Positions 10,680-20,937 of a stretch of 64,000 nt of DNA are shown here, piece by piece (position 1 is the first letter of the stretch; each line of letters starts with the position of its first letter). The notes under the pieces are model-generated. The model saw nothing but the letters and a program-made list of their open reading frames with translations, searched no databases and was not told the DNA's origin. A program made the translations under genes and the position numbers. The stretch comes from Buttiauxella massiliensis (GTDB lineage Bacteria > Pseudomonadota > Gammaproteobacteria > Enterobacterales > Enterobacteriaceae), in assembly GCF_902500225.1 (NCBI RefSeq), contig NZ_LR722648.1, positions 1 through 64,000 of the forward strand, given 5' to 3'.

Positions 10680-11714
10680 TCAGTCACTCTTGGGTAATAC
10701 AGATTCCAGGCGGGCAGCAATCCGTTTAGGAACTTGCCGCACCACCGCCTGCACTGCCTGTTCTATCGCGACAACAAACGCTCGCTGATTGGCCGCTCCG
10801 TGACTCTTAATCACTGTGCCGCGCAATCCTAACAGACAGGCGCCATTATACTGGTCGGGGTTGAGGTGACTGAATCGCCTTGTCAGGCTTTTTTGTAACC
10901 AATGCTTCAATATAATTAGCCACCACGACCTTTTTTTCCCTTCGCCCTGTGATTTCAAAAGCGAGAGGAACATCCTTGCAACCCCTTCCATCGTCTTGAG
11001 GGTGACGTTACCGACAAAACCATCGCAGACCAGCACGTCGGTTTTTCCCGTCAACAACTCGTTCGCTTCAAGATAACCAATATAGTTGATAGAAGGCATT
11101 GTTTTTAATAAAGCTGAAGCATCGCGAATGCTATCAAGACCTTTCGTCTCTTCTTCGCCGATGTTCAGCAATGCGACACGTGGAGAGTTGATGCCGAGGA
11201 GTTCCTCAGCCATCACTGAACCCATTATCGCAAATTGCACCAGCATATTACTGTCACAATCCACATTCGCGCCAAGATCAAGCACGACTGTTTTACCTTT
11301 TTGCTGATGCGGCAATACTGTCATCAACGCCGGGCGCTCAATCCCTTCAATCGGTTTGAGCAATAATTTGGCCAGGCCCATCAGAGCACCGGTATTTCCT
11401 GCACTGACGCAAGCTTCTGCTCGCCCTTCTTTTACTAACTCAAGCGCCACTCGCATTGAGGATCCACGACTATTCCGGATCGCATGCGAAGGTCTTGCAT
11501 CACTAGCAATAACCGACTCCGCAGGAACTATCTGCGCACGTGAGCGTTTTTCAAAATCAGCTTTGGCAAGTAATGGCGTGATGGCGTCGGGGTCGCCGAC
11601 TAATAGAAGGTTTAACTGAGAGTTAGAGTCCAGTGCCTGCAATGCTGCAGGCACTGTCACGGAAGGACCGAAGTCCCCACCCATGGCATCTAACGCAAGG
11701 GTTAGACGTCTCAA
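10680..11714 (-). CDS. plsX: Phosphate acyltransferase PlsX
   Basis: Makes acyl-phosphate from acyl-ACP for PlsY in phospholipid synthesis; peripheral at the membrane. The protein is 344 residues; the conserved start [14 protein letters not shown] and core motifs [10 protein letters not shown] and CDGFVGN are present. The start codon is TTG (11714-11712), 11 bases after the rpmF stop. The C-terminus ends [11 protein letters not shown], about 12 residues shorter than I recall for E. coli PlsX (356), within a weakly conserved tail. Co-transcribed with rpmF upstream and fabH downstream. Confidence 0.95.
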   Translation of the reverse strand: MRRLTLALDAMGGDFGPSVTVPAALQALDSNSQLNLLLVGDPDAITPLLAKADFEKRSRAQIVPAESVIASDARPSHAIRNSRGSSMRVALELVKEGRAEACVSAGNTGALMGLAKLLLKPIEGIERPALMTVLPHQQKGKTVVLDLGANVDCDSNMLVQFAIMGSVMAEELLGINSPRVALLNIGEEETKGLDSIRDASALLKTMPSINYIGYLEANELLTGKTDVLVCDGFVGNVTLKTMEGVARMFLSLLKSQGEGKKRSWWLIILKHWLQKSLTRRFSHLNPDQYNGACLLGLRGTVIKSHGAANQRAFVVAIEQAVQAVVRQVPKRIAARLESVLPKSD

Positions 11715-11725
11715 GGTATCGCCAA

Positions 11726-11896
11726 TTACTTAGCGATAACCTTGCGACCGCGGTAGAAACCGTCGGCGGTGATGTGGTGACGCAGATGAGTTTCGCCAGA
11801 AACTTTGTCCACGGACACTGCTGCTGTGGTCAGCGCGTCATGGGAACGACGCATGCCACGTTTAGAACGGGTTGGTTTATTCTGTTGTACGGCCAT
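11726..11896 (-). CDS. rpmF: 50S ribosomal protein L32
   Basis: Short gene of 56 residues reading [20 protein letters not shown] and ending [11 protein letters not shown]. It is the 50S subunit protein L32, one residue shorter than E. coli L32. An ATG at 11896 is preceded by GGAGTAAGGTCC. It sits between yceD (16 bases) and plsX (11 bases), so ribosome and lipid synthesis genes share a transcript as in E. coli. Confidence 0.97.
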   Translation of the reverse strand: MAVQQNKPTRSKRGMRRSHDALTTAAVSVDKVSGETHLRHHITADGFYRGRKVIAK

Positions 11897-11912
11897 GGAC
11901 CTTACTCCTTAA

Positions 11913-12434
11913 TTACTTATGCTTTAAACTGGCTAATACGGCAAATGGGTTTGGTTTCTCCGCCTCGGAAGGCAGTTTGCCAAATACCATGTCCGCCTCG
12001 GACACTTCACAGTGTTCAGAATCATGCACCGGAACAACTGGCAAGGAGAGGATAATTTCATCTTCAACCAGCGCCAGAAGATCGATTTCACCAAATTCGT
12101 TGACCTGAACTGGTTCATATCCTTCCGGGAGTGCTTCAGCCTGCTCGTCTTTGACGATCGGGCTAAAACAATACTGTGTGTAAACCTGATGGGCAAATGG
12201 CTTTCCGCAACGCTGACACGCCAATGTTACCGAAACTTTCGCATCACCAGTAAGAACTGCGAGGCGTTGGTTATCGATGGCAAATGACATATCGCATTCC
12301 ACATCACTGTCTACACTGACTACAAACTCGGCGACACGCTCCACCTGAATAGGGGTGTAAACACCCGTGTAATCAAGGCGTTTTTGAGCCGTACGAACCG
12401 GATCGAGAGTCAGGGGTAATTTTACTTTTTGCAT
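11913..12434 (-). CDS. yceD: DUF177 protein YceD
   Basis: A 173-residue cytoplasmic protein, the same length as E. coli YceD, whose gene is co-transcribed with rpmF in most enterobacteria. A CxxC pair in [10 protein letters not shown] and a C-terminal acidic stretch [13 protein letters not shown] are the visible family marks. DUF177 members have been linked to 23S rRNA accumulation in plants and bacteria; the function here is inferred only. The start ATG at 12434 lies 9 bases beyond a strong -10 box and has no Shine-Dalgarno sequence. Confidence 0.93.
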   Translation of the reverse strand: MQKVKLPLTLDPVRTAQKRLDYTGVYTPIQVERVAEFVVSVDSDVECDMSFAIDNQRLAVLTGDAKVSVTLACQRCGKPFAHQVYTQYCFSPIVKDEQAEALPEGYEPVQVNEFGEIDLLALVEDEIILSLPVVPVHDSEHCEVSEADMVFGKLPSEAEKPNPFAVLASLKHK

Positions 12435-12443
12435 AGGGCGCGC

Positions 12444-12472
12444 ATATTAACTTTGTAACGTCATAGAGTCAA
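12444..12472 (-). promoter_or_regulatory. Strong sigma-70 promoter of yceD-rpmF-plsX-fab
   Basis: The minus strand shows TTGACT, exactly 17 bases, then TAATAT. The expected transcription start falls about 2-3 bases before the yceD ATG, so this promoter would make an almost leaderless yceD message. Confidence 0.7.
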
Positions 12473-12574
12473 AGAAAAAGCCTGTAAACAGTGCCTTTTC
12501 TACTTATTCGCACACATTGCGGTGGCATAGTTTAAAATGCCTTTTCTCGGATCGCTATCATTAATGAAAAAAAT

Positions 12575-13159
12575 ATGACGCAAATTATTCTGGCCTCAAC
12601 TTCGCCATACCGTCGAGAGCTGCTTGAAAAGCTCGGCATGCCCTTTATCACCGCGGCCCCACAGCTCGATGAAACGCCAATTCCCGGTGAGGATGCCCGT
12701 CATCTCGTCATGCGACTAGCGCAAGCCAAAGCACAGGCGTTGAGCCCGGAGTACCCAAATCATTTGATTATCGGCTCAGATCAGGTCTGCGTTTTAGAAG
12801 GGAAAATCGTCGGCAAGCCGCACACAGAAGAAAAAGCAGTCGAACAATTGCTGATTGCGCGCAACAGTATTGTTACTTTTTATACCGGCCTTGCACTTTA
12901 TAATTCCTCCGCTGGGAATTTACAGGTGATTTGCGAACCCTTTGATGTGCACTTTCGTCATCTGAGTGAGCAAGAAATCCGCAATTACGTGCATAAAGAA
13001 CAGCCGTTGCAATGTGCCGGAAGTTTTAAGAGTGAAGGTTTGGGCATTACGTTGTTTGATAGGCTTTCAGGAAAAGATCCCAATACTCTGGTGGGCCTGC
13101 CGCTTATTAGCTTGGGTGATATGCTGCGCAACGAAGGTGTCAATCCGTTGCTGATATAA
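12575..13159 (+). CDS. yceF: Maf-like nucleotide pyrophosphatase YceF
   Basis: House-cleaning nucleotide pyrophosphatase of the Maf/HAM1 superfamily; the YceF subfamily hydrolyses 7-methyl-GTP to the monophosphate. The 194-residue protein (same as E. coli) opens with the Maf signature [16 protein letters not shown], has the catalytic Asp-containing [12 protein letters not shown], and [13 protein letters not shown] near residue 150. Transcribed away from yceD, convergent with rluC. Confidence 0.95.
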   Translation: MTQIILASTSPYRRELLEKLGMPFITAAPQLDETPIPGEDARHLVMRLAQAKAQALSPEYPNHLIIGSDQVCVLEGKIVGKPHTEEKAVEQLLIARNSIVTFYTGLALYNSSAGNLQVICEPFDVHFRHLSEQEIRNYVHKEQPLQCAGSFKSEGLGITLFDRLSGKDPNTLVGLPLISLGDMLRNEGVNPLLI

Positions 13160-13162
13160 GTG

Positions 13163-13189
13163 GCCAAGGGTGGATAGCTCCACCCTGGC
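13163..13189. terminator. Bidirectional hairpin between yceF and rluC
   Basis: An 8-bp stem AGGGTGGA / TCCACCCT with 4-base loop, extended by GCC(A)/TGGC, lies in the 38 bases between the two convergent stop codons. No strong T-run is seen on either side, so it may act as a weak bidirectional terminator. Confidence 0.55.
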
Positions 13190-13197
13190 AGCAACAA

Positions 13198-14154
13198 CTA
13201 TCGCGCGTTGTTACGCAATACAGTAAGACAACGCTTTAGCTTCTCATCCAGCGGTGCTTCAACTCGCATAATTTCACCGGTGTTAGGATGAGTGAAGCGC
13301 AAGGCCGCAGCGTGCAAGAACAAGCGATTCAGACCCGTTCCTGCGAGTTGCTTATCAAACTCACGATCGCCATAACGATCGTCAAACGCAATCGGGTGGC
13401 CTGCGTGAAGCGTGTGCACACGAATCTGGTGAGTTCGCCCGGTAATCGGGCTACAACGCACAAGTGTGGCAAACTCGTAACGTTCTTCCACTTTAAAACG
13501 CGTCTCTGAAGGTTTCCCTTCGCTATTTACGCGCACAATGCGCTCACCGCTTTGCAAAATATTCTTAAGCAACGGAGCCTGCACAGATTTCACATGCGAT
13601 TGCCATTGGCCACGAACTAGCGCCAGGTAATCCTTCTGCATTCCTTTTTCACGCAGTTGCTCGTGTAACGAACGTAATGCAGAACGTTTCTTCGCAACCA
13701 GCAAAATACCGGAGGTATCACGGTCCAGACGGTGCACAAGCTCAAGGAAACGCGCTTCGGGGCGTAAAGCACGCAACCCTTCAATTACACCGAAGCTCAG
13801 ACCGCTGCCGCCATGGACTGCCGTACCCGATGGCTTATTTAGTACCAGAATGTGGTCGTCTTCATAGAGAATCGCATCGGTCAATGCCGCCACTTTTTGC
13901 AGATGCGGGGAAACCGCCTCTTCTTCACGTTCAGCAACGCGAACTGGTGGAATACGGATTTCGTCACCATCCTGAATTTTATATTCAGGCTTGATGCGTT
14001 TTTTATTCACGCGCACTTCGCCTTTACGCAAAATGCGATAAATCATACTTTTCGGTACGCCTTTTAAGCGCGAGAGCAAAAAGTTATCGATACGCTGCCC
14101 GGCTTCGTCGGACGAAATGGCAACGATTTGTACTGAAGGTGTCTGAGTTTTCAT
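13198..14154 (-). CDS. rluC: 23S rRNA pseudouridine synthase RluC
   Basis: Makes pseudouridine at 23S rRNA positions 955, 2504 and 2580. An S4 RNA-binding domain occupies roughly residues 18-80 (IYRILRKGEVRVNKKR) and the RluA-type catalytic domain carries HRLDRDTSG with the active Asp. Starting at the ATG at 14154 (MKTQTPSVQ) gives 318 residues, one fewer than E. coli; the longer open frame to 14319 reads through the rne-rluC intergenic region. Confidence 0.96.
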   Translation of the reverse strand: MKTQTPSVQIVAISSDEAGQRIDNFLLSRLKGVPKSMIYRILRKGEVRVNKKRIKPEYKIQDGDEIRIPPVRVAEREEEAVSPHLQKVAALTDAILYEDDHILVLNKPSGTAVHGGSGLSFGVIEGLRALRPEARFLELVHRLDRDTSGILLVAKKRSALRSLHEQLREKGMQKDYLALVRGQWQSHVKSVQAPLLKNILQSGERIVRVNSEGKPSETRFKVEERYEFATLVRCSPITGRTHQIRVHTLHAGHPIAFDDRYGDREFDKQLAGTGLNRLFLHAAALRFTHPNTGEIMRVEAPLDEKLKRCLTVLRNNAR

Positions 14155-14727
14155 GGTCGGCGATTCTAAATAGCGTGCGCGCATAGCGCCACTCATTTTT
14201 ATGTGCTTAACTGAGAAATTGCCTGGTTTTAAGTCGCCTGACTCTCCTTTTTCAAATTTCTGCGACGCACAGCGAAAAAGTGAGTTAAAAAACTGTAAGA
14301 AACGAGGCATCAAAGGCAAAAGTCATCTTGCTATAATAAGGTTAGCAATGGAATAATGTTGCGGTTTTCCGTGTTGATACTTGTTAGAACAAGGAATTTT
14401 GCGGAATTACCAGTTTTGCCTGAATGTTCATCCACGCAGCAATGGCGTAAGACGTATTGTACTTTCAGGCAGTTAGCGGGCTGCGGGTTGCAGCCTGACC
14501 GGTAAAATGGAATCAACTCTTAAGAAATTTTCTAAGGTTATTCCCACGATAATTGCGCTGTATTTCCGTATGAAATACAGGCTACCGACACTTTGCGCCT
14601 CTCAGCAAGCGACAACCGTGAGGTTGGCGACTTAATGCGTTTAGTCACGAGGCCATCGGTTCACTCCCGGTCAGCGTCACCATGCCCGTAGCTCTGTCAC
14701 CAATGTAAGAATAATGAGTAAGTTACG
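14155..14727 (+). promoter_or_regulatory. rluC-rne intergenic region with the long rne leader
   Basis: This 573-base stretch has no supported gene. An extended -10 element TGCTATAAT (14329-14337) predicts an rne start near 14344 and a leader of about 380 bases, comparable to the roughly 360-base E. coli rne leader that mediates RNase E autoregulation. A perfect hairpin (CTGTATTTC / GAAATACAG, 14558-14580) and a smaller one near 14608-14623 are visible and likely correspond to the autoregulatory stem-loops. The rluC promoter must lie on the other strand. Confidence 0.75.
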
Positions 14728-17700
14728 ATGAAAAGAATGCTAATAAACGCGACTCAGCAAGAAGAGTTGCGTGTCGCCCTTGTAGATGGGCAGCGCCTGT
14801 ACGATCTGGATATTGAAAGTCCTGGACACGAACAGAAAAAAGCCAACATCTATAAAGGCAAAATCACCCGTATTGAACCAAGTCTGGAAGCGGCATTTGT
14901 AGATTACGGCGCGGAACGTCATGGTTTCCTTCCCCTTAAAGAAATTGCCCGCGAATATTTCCCGTCTAATTATTCATCACATGGTCGTCCAAACATTAAA
15001 GATGTTCTGCGCGAAGGCCAGGAAGTGATTGTCCAGATTGATAAAGAAGAACGTGGTAATAAAGGCGCAGCCTTAACCACCTTTATTAGCCTGGCGGGTA
15101 GTTATTTGGTACTGATGCCTAACAACCCACGTGCTGGTGGTATTTCCCGCCGCATTGAAGGTGACGATCGTACCGAACTGAAAGAAGCACTGTCTTCTCT
15201 TGAACTGCCAGATGGCATGGGTCTGATTGTACGTACAGCTGGCGTGGGTAAATCCGCCGAAGCACTGCAATGGGACTTAAGTTTCCGTCTGAAGCATTGG
15301 GAAGCCATTCAGAAAGCGGCAGAAAATCGCCCGGCTCCATTCCTTATCCATCAGGAAAGCAACGTTATCGTCCGTGCTTTCCGTGATTATCTGCGTCAGG
15401 ATATCGGTGAAATTCTTATCGATAACCCGAAAGTGCTCGAACTGGCTCGCCAGCATATCGGCGCGTTGGGTCGTCCTGATTTCAGCAGCAAAATTAAGCT
15501 CTACACCGGTGAAATCCCGCTGTTTAGCCACTATCAAATTGAATCGCAGATTGAATCCGCGTTCCAGCGTGAAGTTCGCCTGCCTTCCGGCGGCTCGATT
15601 GTTATCGACTCCACCGAAGCATTAACCGCCATCGACATCAACTCCGCGCGCGCAACTCGCGGCGGCGATATCGAAGAAACGGCGTTCAATACCAACCTTG
15701 AAGCTGCTGATGAAATCGCACGCCAACTGCGCTTGCGTGACCTCGGTGGCCTGATTGTTATCGACTTCATCGACATGACGCCTGTGCGCCACCAACGCGC
15801 GGTAGAAAACCGTCTGCGCGAAGCGGTACGCCAGGACCGTGCTCGCATCCAGATTAGCCATATTTCACGCTTTGGCTTGCTGGAAATGTCACGTCAGCGT
15901 CTCTCCCCTTCTCTGGGCGAGTCCAGCCACCACGTCTGCCCGCGCTGTAGCGGAACAGGTACGGTGCGTGACAACGAATCCATGGCACTCTCCATTCTGC
16001 GTCTGATTGAAGAAGAAGCGCTGAAAGAGAATACCCAGGAAGTTCACGCGATTGTTCCAGTACCCATTGCCTCTTACCTGCTGAACGAAAAACGTGATGC
16101 GGTGAGCGCGATTGAAACCCGTCAGGGCGGCGTGAAAGCCATCATCGTTCCTAACGATCAGATGGAAACTCCACACTATTCCGTATTGCGCGTACGTAAA
16201 GGCGAAGAAAGCAAAACTCTGAGCTACATGCTGCCGAAGCGGTATGAAGAAGAGATGGCTGTGCCGTCTGAAGAAGAGTACGCAGAGCGTAAACGTCCTG
16301 AGCAACCTGCACTGGCAACCTTCGTGATGCCTGAAGTGCCGCCAGCTCCGCCTGAGTCAGCTCCTGCGGCAACTGCGGTGCAAACTCCAGTGACTAAACC
16401 AGTAGCTGCGAAAGTAGCAACAACAGAGCAGCCTGGCTTGCTTAGCCGCTTCTTCGGTGCGTTGAAAAACCTGTTCGCAGGTGAACCAACTACTGAAAGC
16501 AAAGAAGTTCAGGAAGCAAAACCTGCTGAGACTGAAGGCCAACGTCAAAATCAGGATCGCCGTAACAACCGTCGCCAGAATAACCGTCGTGATCGTAACG
16601 ACCGTGGCGATCGTAATAACCGCGATCGTGATAATCGTGGCGAAGGCCGTGGAGAAAATCGCAGCGAAAATCGTGACAACCGCGAGCCGCGTGAAAACCG
16701 CGACCGCGACGATAACCGCCGTAATCGCCGTCAGGGTCAGCAGCAAAATACTGAAGTGCGTGAAAACCGCCCTGCAGTTGCTGAAGAAATTGAGAAGCCA
16801 AAAGCACGCGACGAGCAGCAACCACGTCGTGAGCGCAACCGTCGTCGTAGCGATGACAAGCGTCAGGCGCAGCAAGAAGTTAAAGTTCTGCAACGTGATG
16901 AAACTGTAGAAGTTGAAGTCGAGACTGAGCAGGAAGAACGCGTCCAGGTTATGCCTCGTCGTAAACAGCGTCAGCTGAGCCAGAAAGTTCGCTTCGAATC
17001 AGCTCAAGATTCTGCTGTTGAAGTTGTGGCTACCCCTGAAATCGCTGAAGCAGTTGCAGCACCAGTTACCCACACTGAACTGGCAACTATCCCGTTACCA
17101 GCTGTTATCGAGAAGCCAGTTGTTGAGCATGAAGACAACAACGATTCACGTAACGACTCTAACGGTATGCCGCGCCGTTCTCGCCGCTCTCCACGTCATT
17201 TACGTGTTAGTGGCCAGCGTCGTCGTCGTTACCGTGATGAGCGTTACCCAGCACAGTCGCCAATGCCGTTGACCGTAGCATGTGCATCTCCTGAACTGGC
17301 CTCTGGTAAAGCCTGGATTAGTTATCCGGTTGCCCGTTCGCAAGAAGAGTCGCAGTACGACAACGTTGAGCGTACCCCGGTCTTCGTCTCTCACGAGCAA
17401 GAAGTTCCAGAAGTGATTATTTCACAACCAGTTGTTGAGACTGCACATGTTGAAACAACACATCCGGAAGTGATTGCAACGCCAGTCAGCGAGCAGCCAC
17501 ACCTGATTGCTTCTGAAGATGACATTGTCGCTGAACAAGTGATTGACGAAGTTGCACCTGCACAAGATGAAGAAATTGTAGAAACTCATCCACAGCAGGC
17601 AGCAGAAGTTGCTCAGGAAGCGCCGGTTATTGTTGCAGAAACTGTGCCAGTGGCTCCGGTTGAAGAAACAAAACCAGTCGAAGTGGTTGAAGTGCAAACT

Positions 17701-17976
17701 TCTGTTACTCAAGAAGCAGCTGTTGCAGAAACTGCCGCTGAAACTGTGCCAGAAGTGAAAGCAGCCCCTGCAGAAGTAGCCGTAGTTGCTCACGCCGTTA
17801 AGCATGCGACGGCACCGATGACTCGTGCTCCAGCACCGGAATATGCGCCAGAATCACCACGTCAAAGTGATTGGGTACGCCCAACTTATGACTTTAGTGG
17901 TCGCGGTTCTGCCGGTGGTAGCAGTGCAACTCATCAGGCAGCAGCACCAGCAACACGCCCGCAAAGCACTGACTAA
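14728..17976 (+). CDS. rne: Ribonuclease E
   Basis: Essential endoribonuclease and scaffold of the RNA degradosome on the inner membrane. The 1082-residue protein (E. coli 1061) has an S1 domain near residues 35-120, the DNase-I-like catalytic domain with Asp303 in TAIDINSA and Asp346 in VIDFIDM, and the zinc-link CPRCSG near residue 404. The unstructured half has an amphipathic membrane anchor [13 protein letters not shown] at about 571-583, an Arg/Asn/Asp-rich RNA-binding stretch to about 690, a second Arg-rich segment ([12 protein letters not shown]) near 815, and the PNPase-binding tail ending [14 protein letters not shown]. Start [10 protein letters not shown] is the family start. Confidence 0.98.
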   Translation: MKRMLINATQQEELRVALVDGQRLYDLDIESPGHEQKKANIYKGKITRIEPSLEAAFVDYGAERHGFLPLKEIAREYFPSNYSSHGRPNIKDVLREGQEVIVQIDKEERGNKGAALTTFISLAGSYLVLMPNNPRAGGISRRIEGDDRTELKEALSSLELPDGMGLIVRTAGVGKSAEALQWDLSFRLKHWEAIQKAAENRPAPFLIHQESNVIVRAFRDYLRQDIGEILIDNPKVLELARQHIGALGRPDFSSKIKLYTGEIPLFSHYQIESQIESAFQREVRLPSGGSIVIDSTEALTAIDINSARATRGGDIEETAFNTNLEAADEIARQLRLRDLGGLIVIDFIDMTPVRHQRAVENRLREAVRQDRARIQISHISRFGLLEMSRQRLSPSLGESSHHVCPRCSGTGTVRDNESMALSILRLIEEEALKENTQEVHAIVPVPIASYLLNEKRDAVSAIETRQGGVKAIIVPNDQMETPHYSVLRVRKGEESKTLSYMLPKRYEEEMAVPSEEEYAERKRPEQPALATFVMPEVPPAPPESAPAATAVQTPVTKPVAAKVATTEQPGLLSRFFGALKNLFAGEPTTESKEVQEAKPAETEGQRQNQDRRNNRRQNNRRDRNDRGDRNNRDRDNRGEGRGENRSENRDNREPRENRDRDDNRRNRRQGQQQNTEVRENRPAVAEEIEKPKARDEQQPRRERNRRRSDDKRQAQQEVKVLQRDETVEVEVETEQEERVQVMPRRKQRQLSQKVRFESAQDSAVEVVATPEIAEAVAAPVTHTELATIPLPAVIEKPVVEHEDNNDSRNDSNGMPRRSRRSPRHLRVSGQRRRRYRDERYPAQSPMPLTVACASPELASGKAWISYPVARSQEESQYDNVERTPVFVSHEQEVPEVIISQPVVETAHVETTHPEVIATPVSEQPHLIASEDDIVAEQVIDEVAPAQDEEIVETHPQQAAEVAQEAPVIVAETVPVAPVEETKPVEVVEVQTSVTQEAAVAETAAETVPEVKAAPAEVAVVAHAVKHATAPMTRAPAPEYAPESPRQSDWVRPTYDFSGRGSAGGSSATHQAAAPATRPQSTD

Positions 17977-17991
17977 TCGCTAAGCGTTGCT

Positions 17992-18026
17992 AAAAAGCCG
18001 ACCAGGACTCTGGTCGGCTTTTTTAT
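17992..18026 (+). terminator. Rho-independent terminator of rne
   Basis: A 10-bp perfect stem AGCCGACCAG / CTGGTCGGCT with 4-base loop, followed by TTTTTTATTT, begins about 20 bases after the rne stop. Confidence 0.93.
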
Positions 18027-18128
18027 TTCTGCGTGTGCTGTCATGTAGCAACCCAGATCCTACCTACAAAAGCAATTTGTCTATTCATAGGGAAATTGCC
18101 AGCGCCCCCCTTACCCTCTATTTTTAGG

Positions 18129-18163
18129 CAAAAAAAAGCCCACTCTGGGGTGCAGAAGCGGGC
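18129..18163 (-). terminator. Rho-independent terminator of flgKL
   Basis: Minus strand: GCCCGCT, a 12-base loop, AGTGGGC (one G-U pair), then eight T residues. It lies 46 bases after the flgL stop and ends the flagellar run. Confidence 0.85.
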
Positions 18164-18208
18164 ATATAAAGCGTGCCCAGTTTCATGGCACACCCAAAAT
18201 GTTAAAGC

Positions 18209-19165
18209 TTATTTGTTTAGCTGGAACAAGGACATCCCTTGCATATCGCTGAAAGCTTTATAAGAGGCCTGAAGGGCTGCCTGCTGCATCACATAAGAAG
18301 AGATTGCTGAGTTCCAGTCCACATCAACCAAATCACTCATTTGCTGAGCCTGACCCAACGCGCGATCGCTACCTAACTCATCAAGCTTATCCAACTCGTT
18401 CAGTTGCGTACCGAGTTCAGCACGTACAGTCAGCACGTTATTGAGGGAGTTTCTCAACCCACGGTTGGTTTTATCAATTGCACCCTTTTCTACATCCGTC
18501 AAATCAGCAGCTGGCGTTTTCAACGCGCTAATTGCCGTATCAAGCATCTCAAAGAGATTAGTCTCTGATGTAGAACCATCAGGTTCAGGCACCGCATTAC
18601 TGGTCAGTGACTCGAAAATCTCTGAGCCCAGATGCCCTACGGTCATGGTACGAGATGCGTCTACAGATTGCGTAACAGCAGTACCACCACCGCCATATTC
18701 GATTTTTCCGGTAACAGCATCCGCGCTAAACGGTGCCGAATCCGTTTTATAACCCGCAAAAATATAGCGCCCGTTGCCGTCCGTACTGTTGGCAAGGTTC
18801 AATATCTGATTGCGAATACCTTCCAGATCGGTCGCCAGTGATGCACGGTCGTCATCGCTTAACGTACCGTTACCGGCGTTAACGATTCTTTCTTGTGCTG
18901 ACTGGATAGCTGTTGTCACCTGCCCTAACACGTTTTCTTCCAGCGAAATCTTTTGAGTCGCAAAGGTACGCGCCAACGCATACTGGCTGTTTTGTGCCTG
19001 AGCCTGAGACAGCACTACGGCCTGCGATGCAGCAATCGGATCGTCAGAAGGTTTAGTAACGCGCTTACCGGTCGACATCTGCTCGCCATAACGCAACCAC
19101 TCACTTTGCGAGTTAGTTATGCCGCGCATGTTCTGTTGATACATCATTGCGGTACTGATACGCAT
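18209..19165 (-). CDS. flgL: Flagellar hook-filament junction protein FlgL (HAP3)
   Basis: Second junction protein between hook and filament, exported by the flagellar type III system. The 318-residue protein (E. coli 317) starts MRISTAMMYQQNMRGI and has heptad-rich coiled-coil ends typical of flagellin-like proteins, with the conserved C-terminal AALQASYKAFSDMQGMSLFQL. It lies 16 bases after flgK with which it shares the sigma-28 promoter at 20902. Confidence 0.97.
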   Translation of the reverse strand: MRISTAMMYQQNMRGITNSQSEWLRYGEQMSTGKRVTKPSDDPIAASQAVVLSQAQAQNSQYALARTFATQKISLEENVLGQVTTAIQSAQERIVNAGNGTLSDDDRASLATDLEGIRNQILNLANSTDGNGRYIFAGYKTDSAPFSADAVTGKIEYGGGGTAVTQSVDASRTMTVGHLGSEIFESLTSNAVPEPDGSTSETNLFEMLDTAISALKTPAADLTDVEKGAIDKTNRGLRNSLNNVLTVRAELGTQLNELDKLDELGSDRALGQAQQMSDLVDVDWNSAISSYVMQQAALQASYKAFSDMQGMSLFQLNK

Positions 19166-19181
19166 ACGCCAGATTCCTTAA

Positions 19182-20861
19182 TTAACGGATGGACAGTAAC
19201 GCATCAAACAGAGTTGATGCCGTCTGTAGTACCTGGGCATTGGCCAGGTAATATTGTTGGAAACGCTGCAAGTTACCGTACTCTTCGTCGAGATTGACGC
19301 CAGAGATAGACTGCTGTTGGTTACTCAACTGCGTGACCACGTTGTTTTGTGTGGTGCTGGTGACTTTCAGCGTGCTGGTTTTGTTGCCAACATCGCTTAC
19401 AAGGCTCGCATACGCATCGTTAAACGATTTGTTACCGTTAACGATTTTGCCACTTTGCAAATCCAGCATTGCCTGGGCATTACGGTTATCGCTTGCGCCA
19501 CCGCTGGTATTGCCAGTGCCACCATTAGGGTTACCCGCCAGGGCCAGCTTACTTTCGTCGGTAATCAGCACGCCCATGTTCACAACAGCGTCAGAAACAG
19601 GTTTAACTATGAAGCTGTCATTTTTGCTCGGCGCCGTACCGCTAATATCAAGTTTCAGGCCATCAAAGCTCATGCTTTTGCCATCAGTAGAGAGCGTGGC
19701 TTTGAATTGCTTATTATCCGCCAGTCGCGTGACTTGCCAGTCCTTGCCGTCATAGGTCACTTTGTAGTCGCTGGCCTGCACTTCCGAGCTGTTCGTCATG
19801 CTTACTTTAAGCGAGGTATCTTTAGCCACATTGTTGGCGTTCCCCCAGGCTGTCGGCCCGCCGATTGAAAAGAAATCACCACCAGCCTCCGCTGGGTCAC
19901 CAGCATCAACCCCTTTGCCATGTTGTTGATTTATCGCATCGGCAAATGTCAGAGCCAGTTGCCCCAGGCGGTTACGTGCGCTATCTAAATCCTGAGAACG
20001 GAAGGTCAACACGCCGCCCAGCGTGCCGCTGCTCAATTGGTTTTCCGGGATTTCCTTAGTGCCGGAAACTGGGTCAACATACGCAACAGTAGTGCGTGAA
20101 GGGTCAGCACTGGAAGGGACTGCCGCCAGTTTATTGGCTTTATCACCCTGCACCAGGGACAAACCATTCGCGATGGAGACGTTATAAGTACCGCCATCCT
20201 GAACACTGACTTCAACACCGACAATCTGGTTTAACTCGCTAACCAGTTGGTCGCGCTGATCGAGCAGATCGTTCGGTGCTGCACCTGCGCCCACACCCGT
20301 CAGACGCGAAATCTGGTTATTCAGATTGGCAATCTGGCTGGCGTAATTGTTGATTTGCTCCACGCTGCTCTGGATGCTGGTATTCACCTGCTTATCCTGG
20401 TCGCGTAGATACTGATCGGTCACCTTAAACTGGTTAACCAAGCCGTTGGCATTACCGAGCAACGCCTGGCGTGCCGCCGGGTCTTCGGAGTTACTAACCA
20501 GAGTCTGCAAGCCGCTAAAAAAGCTCTGCATGGTTGTAGCGAGGGTATTTGTAGTGCCAGACAGAATATTGTCAATTTTAGACATCTGCTGGTACTGAGT
20601 ATTCAGACCACTGCTTTGCGTTTGTGCCGCACGCAGTTGGTTAGTGATGAACGCATCATATTCACGTTGCACTCCGCTGACCTGTACGCCATTACCAATC
20701 CAGCCACCTGCGCCAAGCGTACTTTGCGACTGCGACAACACGGTAGTCTGGCGGGTATAGCCTGTGACGTTATAGTTAGAAATGTTGTTACTGACAGTAT
20801 TCAGTGCCGCCTGGGCAGCACCCAGGCCACTCATGGCACTGTTAATCAGGCTACTGGACAT
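19182..20861 (-). CDS. flgK: Flagellar hook-associated protein FlgK (HAP1)
   Basis: First junction protein at the distal end of the hook. The 559-residue protein (E. coli 547) has the axial-family N-terminal motif NTVSNNISNYNVTGYTRQT and the C-terminal SGVNLDEEYGNLQRFQQYYLANAQ; the extra residues fall in the variable middle domain. Start MSSSLINSAMSGLGAAQAAL. It is preceded by its own class-3 promoter, and an ERIC element separates it from flgJ. Confidence 0.97.
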   Translation of the reverse strand: MSSSLINSAMSGLGAAQAALNTVSNNISNYNVTGYTRQTTVLSQSQSTLGAGGWIGNGVQVSGVQREYDAFITNQLRAAQTQSSGLNTQYQQMSKIDNILSGTTNTLATTMQSFFSGLQTLVSNSEDPAARQALLGNANGLVNQFKVTDQYLRDQDKQVNTSIQSSVEQINNYASQIANLNNQISRLTGVGAGAAPNDLLDQRDQLVSELNQIVGVEVSVQDGGTYNVSIANGLSLVQGDKANKLAAVPSSADPSRTTVAYVDPVSGTKEIPENQLSSGTLGGVLTFRSQDLDSARNRLGQLALTFADAINQQHGKGVDAGDPAEAGGDFFSIGGPTAWGNANNVAKDTSLKVSMTNSSEVQASDYKVTYDGKDWQVTRLADNKQFKATLSTDGKSMSFDGLKLDISGTAPSKNDSFIVKPVSDAVVNMGVLITDESKLALAGNPNGGTGNTSGGASDNRNAQAMLDLQSGKIVNGNKSFNDAYASLVSDVGNKTSTLKVTSTTQNNVVTQLSNQQQSISGVNLDEEYGNLQRFQQYYLANAQVLQTASTLFDALLSIR

Positions 20862-20901
20862 GAAATTTCCTTAGCGCGTTAATCACGATTCCTGTTGGTA
20901 A

Positions 20902-20928
20902 GTATCGGCAGCGTCTGGCAACACTTGA
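20902..20928 (-). promoter_or_regulatory. Sigma-28 (FliA) promoter of flgKL
   Basis: The minus strand reads TCAAGTGT, 11 bases, GCCGATAC, matching the FliA consensus TAAAGTTT-N11-GCCGATAA. It lies 41 bases before the flgK start, as expected for a late flagellar operon. Confidence 0.85.
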
Positions 20929-20937
20929 GGTGTTAGC

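Noticed and set aside
12435-12574. Possible homologue of the E. coli small RNA SraB in the yceD-yceF gap
   Set aside because: The location fits, but I see no terminator or recognisable RNA sequence in the 140 bases. A covariance search would be needed.
14331-14516. Minus-strand 61-codon frame upstream of rne, at the place of E. coli yceQ
   Set aside because: It lies on the rne leader, has no ribosome site and no family features. yceQ itself is doubtful.
16490-16909. Long overlapping frames in the rne Arg-rich region
   Set aside because: They are shadows of the repetitive CGT/AAC/GAT codons of rne.
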